From Planctomycetia bacterium (GTDB lineage: Bacteria > Planctomycetota > UBA8108 > SXIK01), in assembly GCA_005772855.1 (NCBI GenBank), contig SXIK01000174.1, positions 1-48,065 of the forward strand: a DNA stretch of 48,065 nt, in the 5' to 3' direction. Below the pieces are notes generated by a model. That model did no database searches. It saw only the letters and a program-made list of their open reading frames with translations, and had not been told where the DNA came from. Made by a program: the position numbers and the translations under genes. This document shows positions 35,306-42,781 of the stretch, piece after piece (within the stretch, counting starts at the first letter, position 1; the number at the start of each line of letters is the position of its first letter).

Positions 35306-35785
35306 ATGAAACTTGCGCTCAGAAACAAGGCAAAAGCAGGAAACTCCAGCTCTCCCGTCCCGGAGGTGTTTTCGAAGCTCCAGACGGAGATGGATCACAT
35401 TTTTGACCGCTTCTTCCAGGGCGAGTGGAACGCTCCGATGAACTTATTCGGCGCGAAGGGCGCGTGGGGTCCTTCGGTGGATGTCATTGACGGCGTGAAG
35501 GAAGTCATCGTCAAGGCCGATCTTCCCGGGGTCGAGCCGAAGGATTTTGACATTTCGCTCTCGGGCAACTTGCTGACGATCTCCGGCGAGAAGAAGGAGT
35601 TTCACGAGGAGAAGGGGAAAGACTTCTTCTGCTCGGAGCGACACATGGGAGCGTTCCGGCGATGCGTGGAGCTGCCCACGAGAGTCAACTCCGAAAAAGT
35701 GATGGCTGACTACAAGGATGGAGTCCTCACCGTTCGACTCGAGAAGGTAGAGAGCGAGAAGGCAAAGAAGATCACGGTTCGTTGA
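35306..35785 (+). CDS. Small heat shock protein Hsp20 (copy 3)
   Basis: The 159-residue protein has a longer N-terminal arm with FSKLQTEMDHIFDRFF, then an alpha-crystallin domain (PSVDVIDGVKEVIVKADLPGV to KDGVLTVRLEK) and a very short tail ending ITVR. It has the strongest ribosome site of the three (GGAGGTG). It is the last gene of the cluster, and a strong hairpin begins three bases after its stop. Confidence 0.92.
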   Translation: MKLALRNKAKAGNSSSPVPEVFSKLQTEMDHIFDRFFQGEWNAPMNLFGAKGAWGPSVDVIDGVKEVIVKADLPGVEPKDFDISLSGNLLTISGEKKEFHEEKGKDFFCSERHMGAFRRCVELPTRVNSEKVMADYKDGVLTVRLEKVESEKAKKITVR

Positions 35786-35788
35786 CGG

Positions 35789-35814
35789 GAGCTCGCCGGT
35801 CACTCCGGCGACTC
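35789..35814 (+). terminator. Hairpin after the hsp20 operon
   Basis: GAG-c-TCGCCGG, loop TCACT, CCGGCGA-CTC gives a 10-bp stem with one bulged base, starting three bases after the last hsp20 stop. No T-run follows, so it would be an imperfect intrinsic terminator or an RNA-protecting 3' hairpin. It may also serve the convergent DUF2017 gene. Confidence 0.5.
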
Positions 35815-35951
35815 TGAACACCCGCGGGCAAGGCTGGCTGTTGAGCCGGTCTTGCTCGCTGCTATTGCTGGCGGGCTCACTCGCTGCAGTTCCGCCTCCG
35901 CTCTCTCTTTCCGGGGCTTCGCCGGGGAATCCGTTGGACACATCCGGGTCT

Positions 35952-36461
35952 TCACGGCAGTTTCGGGTGCGCCCTCAGGAGCTCTTCCTCGAGCAAGGAG
36001 AGATAGTGCAGGAGGGCAAAGTCATTTGCCCTTGGGTGCGTTGGGTCGAAATTCTCGCTCCAACCGTCCTCCTGAATGTCAAGCTCGGTGCCGAGAACGA
36101 GTCGCATGTCGTTCACGAAGCCGAGCCAGAGTTCGAACTCCTCGGGCTTCACTGTGAGCTCCACGGCGTCGGTTCCCCGGACGAGCACGGCCTTTCTGTT
36201 CTGCAGCGTGTCCTCGAAGAGCTTTACGCTGTCGAGCTTTCTTCTCAGGAGCTCGTCTCCGAGAAGCCGACGGTACTCCTCCTCTTCAGCGGCGTCCTTG
36301 TAAACCCTGGGGAAAAGCCGGGCCGTCACCTGCTTCGATACGTCGGGACGCGTCAGCAGATCGCGCAGCTTTCGAGGCAGGTCCTGGAGGGCTTCGGCGG
36401 AGTCGGTATCCAACACCACCGAGTAGCTTCTGTTGAACTTGCGTCGGATCTTGAGGATCAA
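35952..36461 (-). CDS. DUF2017 family protein, ClpS-linked
   Basis: The 169-residue protein is mostly helical and matches, in order, what I know of DUF2017, a family that sits beside clpS in actinobacteria and some other phyla. It has an acidic middle (KDAAEEEEYRRLLGDELLRRKLDS), then RGTDAVELTVKPEEFELWLGFVNDMRLVLG-like C-terminal helices and a hydrophobic end. No catalytic motif is seen. Its ATG overlaps the clpS stop as ATGA, so the two proteins are made in step. A role with ClpS or the Clp protease in N-degron recognition is likely from context but unproven. Confidence 0.75.
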   Translation of the reverse strand: MILKIRRKFNRSYSVVLDTDSAEALQDLPRKLRDLLTRPDVSKQVTARLFPRVYKDAAEEEEYRRLLGDELLRRKLDSVKLFEDTLQNRKAVLVRGTDAVELTVKPEEFELWLGFVNDMRLVLGTELDIQEDGWSENFDPTHPRANDFALLHYLSLLEEELLRAHPKLP

Positions 36462-36757
36462 CCCGTCTGCTTCTCCATCGTGGCTTGTAAGCCGAAGCCG
36501 TGAAGGCGGCCGACAAAGTACTCTGCCTTCTCGCGCTCCACGGTTGCCACGATGGACCGACCCTGCCCGTGGACCTCAAGCATGTGCTTCGTCGCCACTG
36601 CGAGTGAGTAGCCAAAGAGCTTCTGGAACACGAACGTCACATAGGACATGAGGTTGATGGGGTCATTCCAGACGATCACGTTCCAGAGACGGTCATGCTC
36701 TGTTCGCGTCTCCTCAACAGTCTCGGGTCTCTCAAGGGTCTTCGTCGACTGGCTCAC
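36458..36757 (-). CDS. clpS: ATP-dependent Clp protease adaptor ClpS
   Basis: ClpS hands substrates carrying N-degrons to ClpA/ClpC-ClpP. I start at GTG 36757, which overlaps the stop of the upstream gene as GTGA and gives a 99-residue protein of normal size; the longer frame to 36862 would lie inside the upstream gene. The core is clear: WNVIVWNDPINLMSYVTFVF, the second helix KLFGYSLAVATKHMLEVH and GRSIVATVEREKAEYFV. The Asn-Asp pair in WNDP is the residue pair that contacts the substrate amino group. The middle gene of a coupled trio. Confidence 0.92.
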   Translation of the reverse strand: MSQSTKTLERPETVEETRTEHDRLWNVIVWNDPINLMSYVTFVFQKLFGYSLAVATKHMLEVHGQGRSIVATVEREKAEYFVGRLHGFGLQATMEKQTG

Positions 36758-39015
36758 AGGCGGACTTCGACACGCTCGTTCAATTGGATGGTCGCTTGCC
36801 TCGGCCCATTCAAGGAGGGCCACCGGAGTAGGATAACCCCTGTCTTCGAGTCCTGCGAGCACGTTGGGTTGCTGCCGATGAGCCTGGACGCCGCTGTTGG
36901 CGACGGCTCCAGCACCTCAATGAAAGTTACAAAGAGCGCCTCGGGACCGCGCTCCTTGAAGATTGCGACCGGCGCCGGAACGAGCGTGCGATGGCCGTCG
37001 GCGACCCAGCCTTGCAGCGGATCCTTGGCCCCGCGGACCACGCGAGCAGTGCCGCGCCCTCCGGCGAGCTGCTCGATGAGAAGGAGCGGATGGCTGTCTC
37101 TTGCCAGGCCCACGTCCACCAGGATGCTGCTCTGGCTTTGCCCCGTTGTCGCGGAGCAATTCGGCTCGAAGTGAAAGAGCTGCTCGAAGTCGTGCACCGC
37201 TGCTGTCGCGGGCACCGGCTCGCCCGGTTTCAGCCCCTTCGGCCGAAGTTCGTCGATCACAAAGACTGTTCCTGGTCGGTAGTAAAAGAGGGTGCGACGA
37301 TGCGTCACGTTCGAGTAGTTGGAATGCGAGGCCTGGACAAGCGCCCAACCTTCCCCCTCGCGGCAAGCGTCGATGCTCGCGGTCCAGCCCGTGAAACCCT
37401 TGCCATCGACAAGGACCGAGTTGTGAGCGCTCGTTCCGGTCACGTACTCCCGCTCGGGGTCGCCATACTGGTTCGAGTGGAAGCCGGCGTCCGTGAGAAG
37501 CTCGTGCCCTCGGGCGTGGAGAGTGAAGCTCAAGTCGTCGAATTGCTTGTGAACGCGTCCCTCGTTTGCCGCTGCTGTGAAGAAGAGGTAGAAGGACTGT
37601 GAGAATTCGGGTGCAGGTTTCCAGGAATCGCGAAAGATCGCGTAGCCCTCAGTCTCGTAGAAGATTGTGGCTGCGCCTGCCTCGCCCTCACGGCCCTCGG
37701 TGAGGGCAAAGCGAAGTACGGGATCTGTCAGGAGAAACTTCGAGAGGGTACGGTGTTCCGGAGTGAGGGGAGGCTCCCGAGGGGTGTCCCCAATCAAGGG
37801 GAGTGTCCGGTCTGGCTTGAGTAGGTTGGCGGTGTAGCGAGCCATCTTGCTGAGGGTGGGGTCAAGGTTCAGCTCGGTCTGCGACACGCCCATCCGCCGG
37901 GCAAACTCCTGGGCGTCCGAGAGTATTTCCAGCGTGAAGACATGGTAGTAGGGCGTGTGCTCGAGCTGAATACCCAAGGGCGAGATGATCGCCTCAGTCT
38001 GAGCTTCAAGCCGTCGAGCTGCCGTCTTTCGCCATTCACTGGATTTTCTGAATTCGGGGAACGCCATGGCGATGGCGAGCAAGGCAAAATCTTGCTCCAT
38101 GCCGTGGTTGTGTCCCTCGTTGTAGAACCTGGGATCGGCTAGTCGTTCGGCATGTAAGAGGATGCTCTCCAGAATCTTGCGTGCGCTCTTCGGTGCGGCG
38201 ATCGGCGACTTGACCCATGTCTCCCAGAAGGGCAGCCAACCACGCACGCGAAGTGCCATGACGTGATCATGCCAACTGAAGGCGCTTGGCTCATGGTATC
38301 TGTAGAGTTGGTTGTCGTCGATCCAGTCGAGTACGAGCTCTTCCGCCTTCTTGATGAACGTGGTGTTCCCGTTTCTTGAGTACTGCGAGGCCAGTGCTGG
38401 CACAGCGGGCAGGGTGTGGAGGCCCCATTGCCATGTGCGGTCGCCGAGCGGGTTTTCGTCCCAGCGGAGGTTGTCGGTCAGCTCGACCGGTTTGAACTCG
38501 AGAATCTTGTATGTTGACACGAGCACGAGCGCGCTCGTTTCGATCTCGGTGGTTGGGTCAACGGGGGGAAGGGTATTCAGGTCAAGGCGTCGACGAGCGC
38601 GGAAATAGGAAAGCGCTGTCGCCTCCGCGGCCTCGATATCGCCCTGAGCCAGGGAGTTCTTCACTTCTCTCAGCGCCGGCTGTTCGAGGTCGAGGGCGGC
38701 CCAGAGCTCCGGAGTTCGGCTCAAGTACTGCCGATAAAGCCACCCTCCGACGCCGGCCGAAGTGGCGACCGGTGTCAGGATGAGGGCTGCCAGGACGACC
38801 TTGATTCTGCCTGCGGGCCTCATCGCGACGGCTGCGAAGCTTGCCATGGCGGCGGCTCCGGCTGAAACCAGCAATGCCTGGCGTGACCCCACGCGCCCGG
38901 GCCAAAATACGAGCAAGAGCGTGGACGTCATGAGGACTGACGCAATCCAGCCAGCAGCGATCAGCGCTCGATAGGCTCCCGGGCGTCTGGCGGTATCTAC
39001 ATCAGAAGTCTCCAC
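36754..39015 (-). CDS. Membrane-anchored heparinase II/III-like polysaccharide lyase
   Basis: I prefer GTG 39015, six bases after AAAGGA, over the ATG at 39096 which has no ribosome site. The 753-residue protein starts with three membrane helices (about 17-38, 46-65 and 71-94), which is unusual for this family. An alpha-toroid lyase region follows with NEGHNHGMEQDF near residue 300 and TPYYHVFTLEIL. A beta-sandwich heparinase II/III domain comes next (FDDLSFTLHARGHELLTDAGFH, then TSAHNSVLVDGKG). These match the uronic-acid lyase fold of heparinase II and alginate lyases. It would cleave an acidic polysaccharide outside the membrane. It is coupled to clpS by a GTGA overlap, an odd pairing. Confidence 0.8.
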   Translation of the reverse strand: METSDVDTARRPGAYRALIAAGWIASVLMTSTLLLVFWPGRVGSRQALLVSAGAAAMASFAAVAMRPAGRIKVVLAALILTPVATSAGVGGWLYRQYLSRTPELWAALDLEQPALREVKNSLAQGDIEAAEATALSYFRARRRLDLNTLPPVDPTTEIETSALVLVSTYKILEFKPVELTDNLRWDENPLGDRTWQWGLHTLPAVPALASQYSRNGNTTFIKKAEELVLDWIDDNQLYRYHEPSAFSWHDHVMALRVRGWLPFWETWVKSPIAAPKSARKILESILLHAERLADPRFYNEGHNHGMEQDFALLAIAMAFPEFRKSSEWRKTAARRLEAQTEAIISPLGIQLEHTPYYHVFTLEILSDAQEFARRMGVSQTELNLDPTLSKMARYTANLLKPDRTLPLIGDTPREPPLTPEHRTLSKFLLTDPVLRFALTEGREGEAGAATIFYETEGYAIFRDSWKPAPEFSQSFYLFFTAAANEGRVHKQFDDLSFTLHARGHELLTDAGFHSNQYGDPEREYVTGTSAHNSVLVDGKGFTGWTASIDACREGEGWALVQASHSNYSNVTHRRTLFYYRPGTVFVIDELRPKGLKPGEPVPATAAVHDFEQLFHFEPNCSATTGQSQSSILVDVGLARDSHPLLLIEQLAGGRGTARVVRGAKDPLQGWVADGHRTLVPAPVAIFKERGPEALFVTFIEVLEPSPTAASRLIGSNPTCSQDSKTGVILLRWPSLNGPRQATIQLNERVEVRL

Positions 39016-39178
39016 GTGCTTCCTTTCGTTTTCCGTTGTCCGGATCGGCCGAACGCTCCACCAGGGGGCCAGCCTCGAGTCGACTCGTGTCGCCATGCGG
39101 CCTTTGTTCTTCGAGCCGTTCCATCAATGCAGCAGGGGTTTCAGGATCAAGTTGGGGAGCCAATTATTCCCAGAAAGT

Positions 39179-39328
39179 AAATAGTTCGGCGCGATTCCGA
39201 GTGTTCAGCATTCGCCTCGGAGTTTTCCGCGACGGCACGAAGCGAAGGCCGACCGCGATCCTGGAAGGATCGCAGAGGACACGCGACAAAGCCAGCGCGG
39301 AGGAGAACCGGCGAGGGCGCCACTCCGA
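39179..39328 (-). repeat. 150-bp dispersed repeat, copy 2 (inverted)
   Basis: This is the reverse complement of bases 1-149, with one indel and few substitutions. The same 7-bp stem with a 5-nt loop lies at 39255-39273. Read on the minus strand it lies 163 bases upstream of the heparinase-like gene start (39015), the same relative orientation as copy 1 to the amidase. The remaining bases of the 434-bp gap 39016-39449 hold no gene that I can support. Confidence 0.85.
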
Positions 39329-39449
39329 ATCGTGCCGGGCCATGTAGTCCTGAGTCTCCAACAACTTCGCCATGAAGCACGTGGCGCAACTCTTGACCTG
39401 TCTTGAGCAAGATTCCACCACCTTGGTAACGCTCGAAGGACTGTGGGCT

Positions 39450-40385
39450 TCACCCGCCGCGCAGGGCGATTTCAAGGTACTTGACAAGACGTTGGGTTTC
39501 CGCTGCGGCCAGGAGCGCTTCCTCACGGGTGACAGCTCGAAAAAACAGGGTATCGCCGGGTGCCATTTGGCCGAAGCGGTCAAGATCGGCGAAGATGACG
39601 GTCGCAATTTTCGCGTAACCGCCGGTGACCTGGCCGTCACGAAGCAAGATGATGGGCTGGCCGTTCCCCGGCACCTGGACCGCTCCCAGGGGGGTGGGGT
39701 CGCTGATAATGTCAGGCCCGAGGGCGAAGGTGATGGCAGGCCCCTCCGTGCGATAGCCTTGCCTGTCTGAGTTTGGACTCACGCGGTACGTCGAATTCAG
39801 GAACGTTTCGTGACCGGCCGGCGTGAAGGACTTCGTTTGCGGTCCTAGCAGAACTCGCACGCCATGCTCCTGACTCCTCGAAGGCCGCAGCTTTGGCGGC
39901 AAGCTCCGACGAAACGATGCCCCTGTGAGTGGAGGGGTCCCCAGTGGCAGCGTATCCTTGCTGCGCAGTGACGATCCTATCCGCCCCCTTGCGAAGGTCG
40001 ATCGCGACCCCAGAAGCTCGGGAACGACAATTCCCCCCTGGAACGCAAGATAGGCCCGGCAGCCGGCGGCTCGCCGTTTGAAGGTCAAGCGATCGTGCGG
40101 CTGAATGCGGAACGAAGTCCACATCGGGGCGGGTCTCCCGTTCAACTCCGCACCGAGGTCGCCCCCGGTGATGGCGATGACCACCGGCACGAGCGCCTCG
40201 AGACTCAGTCCCTGCAGCAAAGTCTCAAGCCCGGCCGCCCCCGGTGGGTTTCCCACCAGCAAGTTGGCTGTTTGCAATGCAAATTGGTCCATCGCGCCGG
40301 AGCTCGGAATGCCGTAACGACGCAAGCCTACGCGGCCTAGATCCTGTACGGTGGTCTGCGAGCCGGGATCAAGAATGCGAAGCGC
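39450..40385 (-). CDS. pxpC: 5-oxoprolinase subunit PxpC (KipA-type)
   Basis: Together with PxpA and PxpB this converts 5-oxoproline (pyroglutamate) to glutamate with ATP. The start at ATG 40385 gives MALRILDPGSQTTVQDLGR, the usual N-terminus; the frame open to 40583 is an overlap with pxpB. The 311-residue protein has the family blocks GIPSSGAMDQFALQTANLLVG, ITGGDL and, near the end, LRDGQVTGGYAKIATV. It overlaps pxpB by 17 bases. It also carries the older biotin-dependent carboxyltransferase/KipA name. Confidence 0.92.
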   Translation of the reverse strand, partial: ALRILDPGSQTTVQDLGRVGLRRYGIPSSGAMDQFALQTANLLVGNPPGAAGLETLLQGLSLEALVPVVIAITGGDLGAELNGRPAPMWTSFRIQPHDRLTFKRRAAGCRAYLAFQGGIVVPELLGSRSTFARGRIGSSLRSKDTLPLGTPPLTGASFRRSLPPKLRPSRSQEHGVRVLLGPQTKSFTPAGHETFLNSTYRVSPNSDRQGYRTEGPAITFALGPDIISDPTPLGAVQVPGNGQPIILLRDGQVTGGYAKIATVIFADLDRFGQMAPGDTLFFRAVTREEALLAAAETQRLVKYLEIALRGG

Positions 40386-41196
40386 CATGACCGAGGCATT
40401 CTCCCACGAAGCGACCTTTCCATCCCAGGGCCTCCTCTTCCGAGACAGCCGGGCACTCGACGAAGTCTCCGGGCCGAATTGGCGTGGGTGGAAACTGGTG
40501 GGGGTCATAAAGGCCCACAAACGTCTGGCCCAGGAAATGAAATCCGGAGGGTTGGTCGATGGGCAACACCACGGCCTGCGCATTCGCCATGCCCACCGAT
40601 CCTGCTGGCAGAAACGTACGCGGCGTTGTCAGCCGGGGCAATTGCAGACGCAGTGGGACTCCGCCCATGTAAGGTAGGCAACAGAGAAAACCCAGAAAAT
40701 AGACCGGATACCGCTGAGACGAGAAGAGCTCAATGACTTCCGCGCACGTCTGCCCCGTTGTTTGAGCGATGTGCTCCAAGTCGGGACCGTGCCGACCGCC
40801 GTAGACGGTCGGAATTCTGAACAGACGCGAATCCGGCAGAGAGAACTCGTTCAAGTGCTCGAGGCGCTCCTCGATGGCTGCCTGGATCTCTGCCAGTGAA
40901 ATCTGCTCGGGATGAAACGAGACCATCAAGGACCGGTACGCGGGCACGACTTCAATCATCCCGGGTAACGGCTGTTGCTCCAGGGCGGAGGCGAGTTGTC
41001 GTACCTTGCGATGGACTTTGAGACTGATCTGCGGTTCGTACTCAACGAGGACGCCTGCTTCGCCAATGGGTTGCAACCGGGGATAAACTTCAGGCACGCA
41101 AGCCGCTCCAATATCCTCTTCAGAAATCGTTGTCGAGATTGCAGGGTGACGTGTGGGCGCCGCCGTTCCTGCAAGTATTGAAACCCACGGGGACAT
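40369..41196 (-). CDS. pxpB: 5-oxoprolinase subunit PxpB (KipI-type)
   Basis: ATG 41196 overlaps the pxpA stop by one base (TAATG), which fixes the start better than the open frame to 41355. The 275-residue product has a 35-residue N-terminal extra piece, then the family features GEAGVLVEYE, VPAYRSLMVSF, FLGFLCCLPYMGG and SVGMANAQAVVLPIDQPSGFHFLG. It pairs with PxpC to form the ATP-dependent part of the 5-oxoprolinase. Middle gene of the pxpABC unit. Confidence 0.92.
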   Translation of the reverse strand: MSPWVSILAGTAAPTRHPAISTTISEEDIGAACVPEVYPRLQPIGEAGVLVEYEPQISLKVHRKVRQLASALEQQPLPGMIEVVPAYRSLMVSFHPEQISLAEIQAAIEERLEHLNEFSLPDSRLFRIPTVYGGRHGPDLEHIAQTTGQTCAEVIELFSSQRYPVYFLGFLCCLPYMGGVPLRLQLPRLTTPRTFLPAGSVGMANAQAVVLPIDQPSGFHFLGQTFVGLYDPHQFPPTPIRPGDFVECPAVSEEEALGWKGRFVGECLGHGASHS

Positions 41197-41969
41197 TATT
41201 TTACCAACTCCGAGAGCGGCTTGACCTCCACCCCCTGTTCGGCACAGATGCTGCGGACCAGTTGGACAATTTCCAGTGCTCCGCGCGTGTCGCCGTGAAC
41301 GCAGATCGAATCGAACTCCACGGGGATTGTCTGGCCTTCGATCGTCGTGACGCAACCGGTGCGCAACGCCTGAAGCAGGCGCTCGCGAATCTGCGCCATA
41401 TCCTCAAGGACAGCCCCCGCCGTCTTGCGAGAGACCAACCTCCGGTCGGGGTGATAGGCTCGGTCGGCGTAAAACTCGACGGCGACGCGCAGGCCCGAGT
41501 CGCGGCCGGCCTCGGCCACCTTTCCGGCCGGGGCGAGCCAGATCAGATTCTTCCCGGCGGCGCGCGTCGCCATGCACATCGCATGGGTCAGGGCAGCATC
41601 CTCCAGGGCCATCTCGAACAACGCGCCGTGAAGCTTGACGTGCTGCAGTCGTTGCCCAGTCGCCTCCACGAAGGCTTTCAGCGCCCCGATCTGGTACAAG
41701 AAAAAGTCGTAAATTTCATCGGGAGTCATGGCCATCTTGCGGCGGCCAAACCCCAGCAGGTCGGGCAAACCCGGATGTGCCCCGATACGCACCCCACTAG
41801 CATTCGCCAGGGCGACTGTCCGGCGCATCACATGAGGATCCCCGGCGTGGAAGCCGCAGGAGACATTGACCGAACTGATCCGGCCGATGACCTCTTCGTC
41901 CAGCCCAAGCTTGTAGCAGCCGAAGCTCTCTCCGAGATCACAGCTCACATCGACAGTGGTACGGTTCAC
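41196..41969 (-). CDS. pxpA: 5-oxoprolinase subunit PxpA (LamB/YcsF family)
   Basis: The 257-residue product is the LamB/YcsF-type subunit that carries the hydrolytic half of 5-oxoproline opening. Markers are CDLGESFGCYKLG near the start, NVSCGFHAGDP, GAHPGLPDLLGFGRR, KLHGAL and the late FDSICVHGDT, with the Asp and His residues typical of the family. Length is normal. It leads the pxpABC operon. Pyroglutamate forms spontaneously from glutamine and gamma-glutamyl peptides, so a link to the polymer operon is thinkable but rests only on chemistry. Confidence 0.93.
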   Translation of the reverse strand: MNRTTVDVSCDLGESFGCYKLGLDEEVIGRISSVNVSCGFHAGDPHVMRRTVALANASGVRIGAHPGLPDLLGFGRRKMAMTPDEIYDFFLYQIGALKAFVEATGQRLQHVKLHGALFEMALEDAALTHAMCMATRAAGKNLIWLAPAGKVAEAGRDSGLRVAVEFYADRAYHPDRRLVSRKTAGAVLEDMAQIRERLLQALRTGCVTTIEGQTIPVEFDSICVHGDTRGALEIVQLVRSICAEQGVEVKPLSELVK

Positions 41970-42311
41970 GATCCCCTCACACTTGGCTCAAAACGGCCAG
42001 GACAACCGGGAAGTTGTGAAGTTGGTTGGCGGTGTAGCCATGGCAAACGAAAACTTGAAGGCGCTCCGCATGTCCACCCCACAAGCCGCTCGCAATGCAA
42101 GTGTGGAGGGTTGTCGGGCGGGCTGTTAGAGCCTATCCTGAAAGTTGCCTTGTTGGCCCGAGATCGAGACTTGCAATCGACTCTAGACAGAAAGTCACAG
42201 TGGCATGGGCTGTCACAGGGTGTGCCGAGCCGTCTGGCCGGTTCTTGATTCCCGGAGAAACTTAATACGTGAAAAGCGAGCAAGCTCACGCGTGGAGGTT
42301 AGCAAGAAAAG
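41970..42311. other. 342-bp intergenic region between pxpA and the transducer gene
   Basis: No supported gene. On the minus strand an open frame of about 45 codons ends at TGA 41977-41979 and reads protein-like (GHAERL, HGYTANQLHNFPVVLA), but it has no start codon with a ribosome site. It may be a gene remnant or a dispersed intergenic sequence. A GGAGG at 42294-42298 lies 13 bases before the transducer ATG. No confident promoter was found. Confidence 0.4.
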
Positions 42312-42710
42312 ATGGAAATTGCGCGAGGACACAGGACATGGTTTGTCGCCGACGGTTACATACCCAGCACTCCAGGCGAAGCCATCAAGGCTTCGGGATA
42401 CATTTCCCACGAAAGTCTCTGCGTTTTGAACTGTGGTCCGTTGCCGGCCGAGTGTACTCTCGATCTTTACTTTGAGGATCGCGCCCCGATCCAGGGGATT
42501 GTCTTCACGGTGGGAGCCGAACGTACGCTTCATTACCGTCTGGACAAGGCCAGGGATCTCCAGGGAAACCTGCTCCCGCGAGATGTGCCCTACGCTCTCC
42601 GATTGAGCTCCCTTGAGAAAGTGATCGTTCAGCACACACGAGTCGATGTTACGCAACCCAACCTGGCTCTCCTGAGTGTGATGGCCTGGGCTCTGCCCGA
42701 GGCGGGATAA
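42312..42710 (+). CDS. Sensory rhodopsin transducer-like protein (ASRT/DUF1362 family)
   Basis: The 132-residue protein matches the Anabaena sensory rhodopsin transducer through its length: ADGYIPSTPGEAI, ISHESLCVLNCG, VTVGAERT-like strand with LHYRLD, VIVQHTRVD and the last block NALLS-like LALLSVMAWA. It is a soluble beta-sandwich that forms a tetramer in the Anabaena case. No rhodopsin gene lies within the window. Homologues outside phototrophs are known and are thought to bind sugars or other small ligands. It stands alone on the plus strand between two minus-strand genes. Confidence 0.85.
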   Translation: MEIARGHRTWFVADGYIPSTPGEAIKASGYISHESLCVLNCGPLPAECTLDLYFEDRAPIQGIVFTVGAERTLHYRLDKARDLQGNLLPRDVPYALRLSSLEKVIVQHTRVDVTQPNLALLSVMAWALPEAG

Positions 42711-42781
42711 GCGACAGGAGGAAAAGGGTGAATCGGCGGGTGCTGCTTTCTACTCATGGCCCGAGCGAAAACAGCGAGCCT

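Noticed and set aside
1-39328. Inverted 150-bp repeats as ends of a composite transposon
   Set aside because: No transposase or recombinase lies between or beside them, no target-site duplication is seen, and the enclosed 39 kb is a mix of unrelated operons.
39164-39640. Minus-strand open frame joining repeat copy 2 and the pxpC 3' end
   Set aside because: It overlaps pxpC out of frame and shows no family features.
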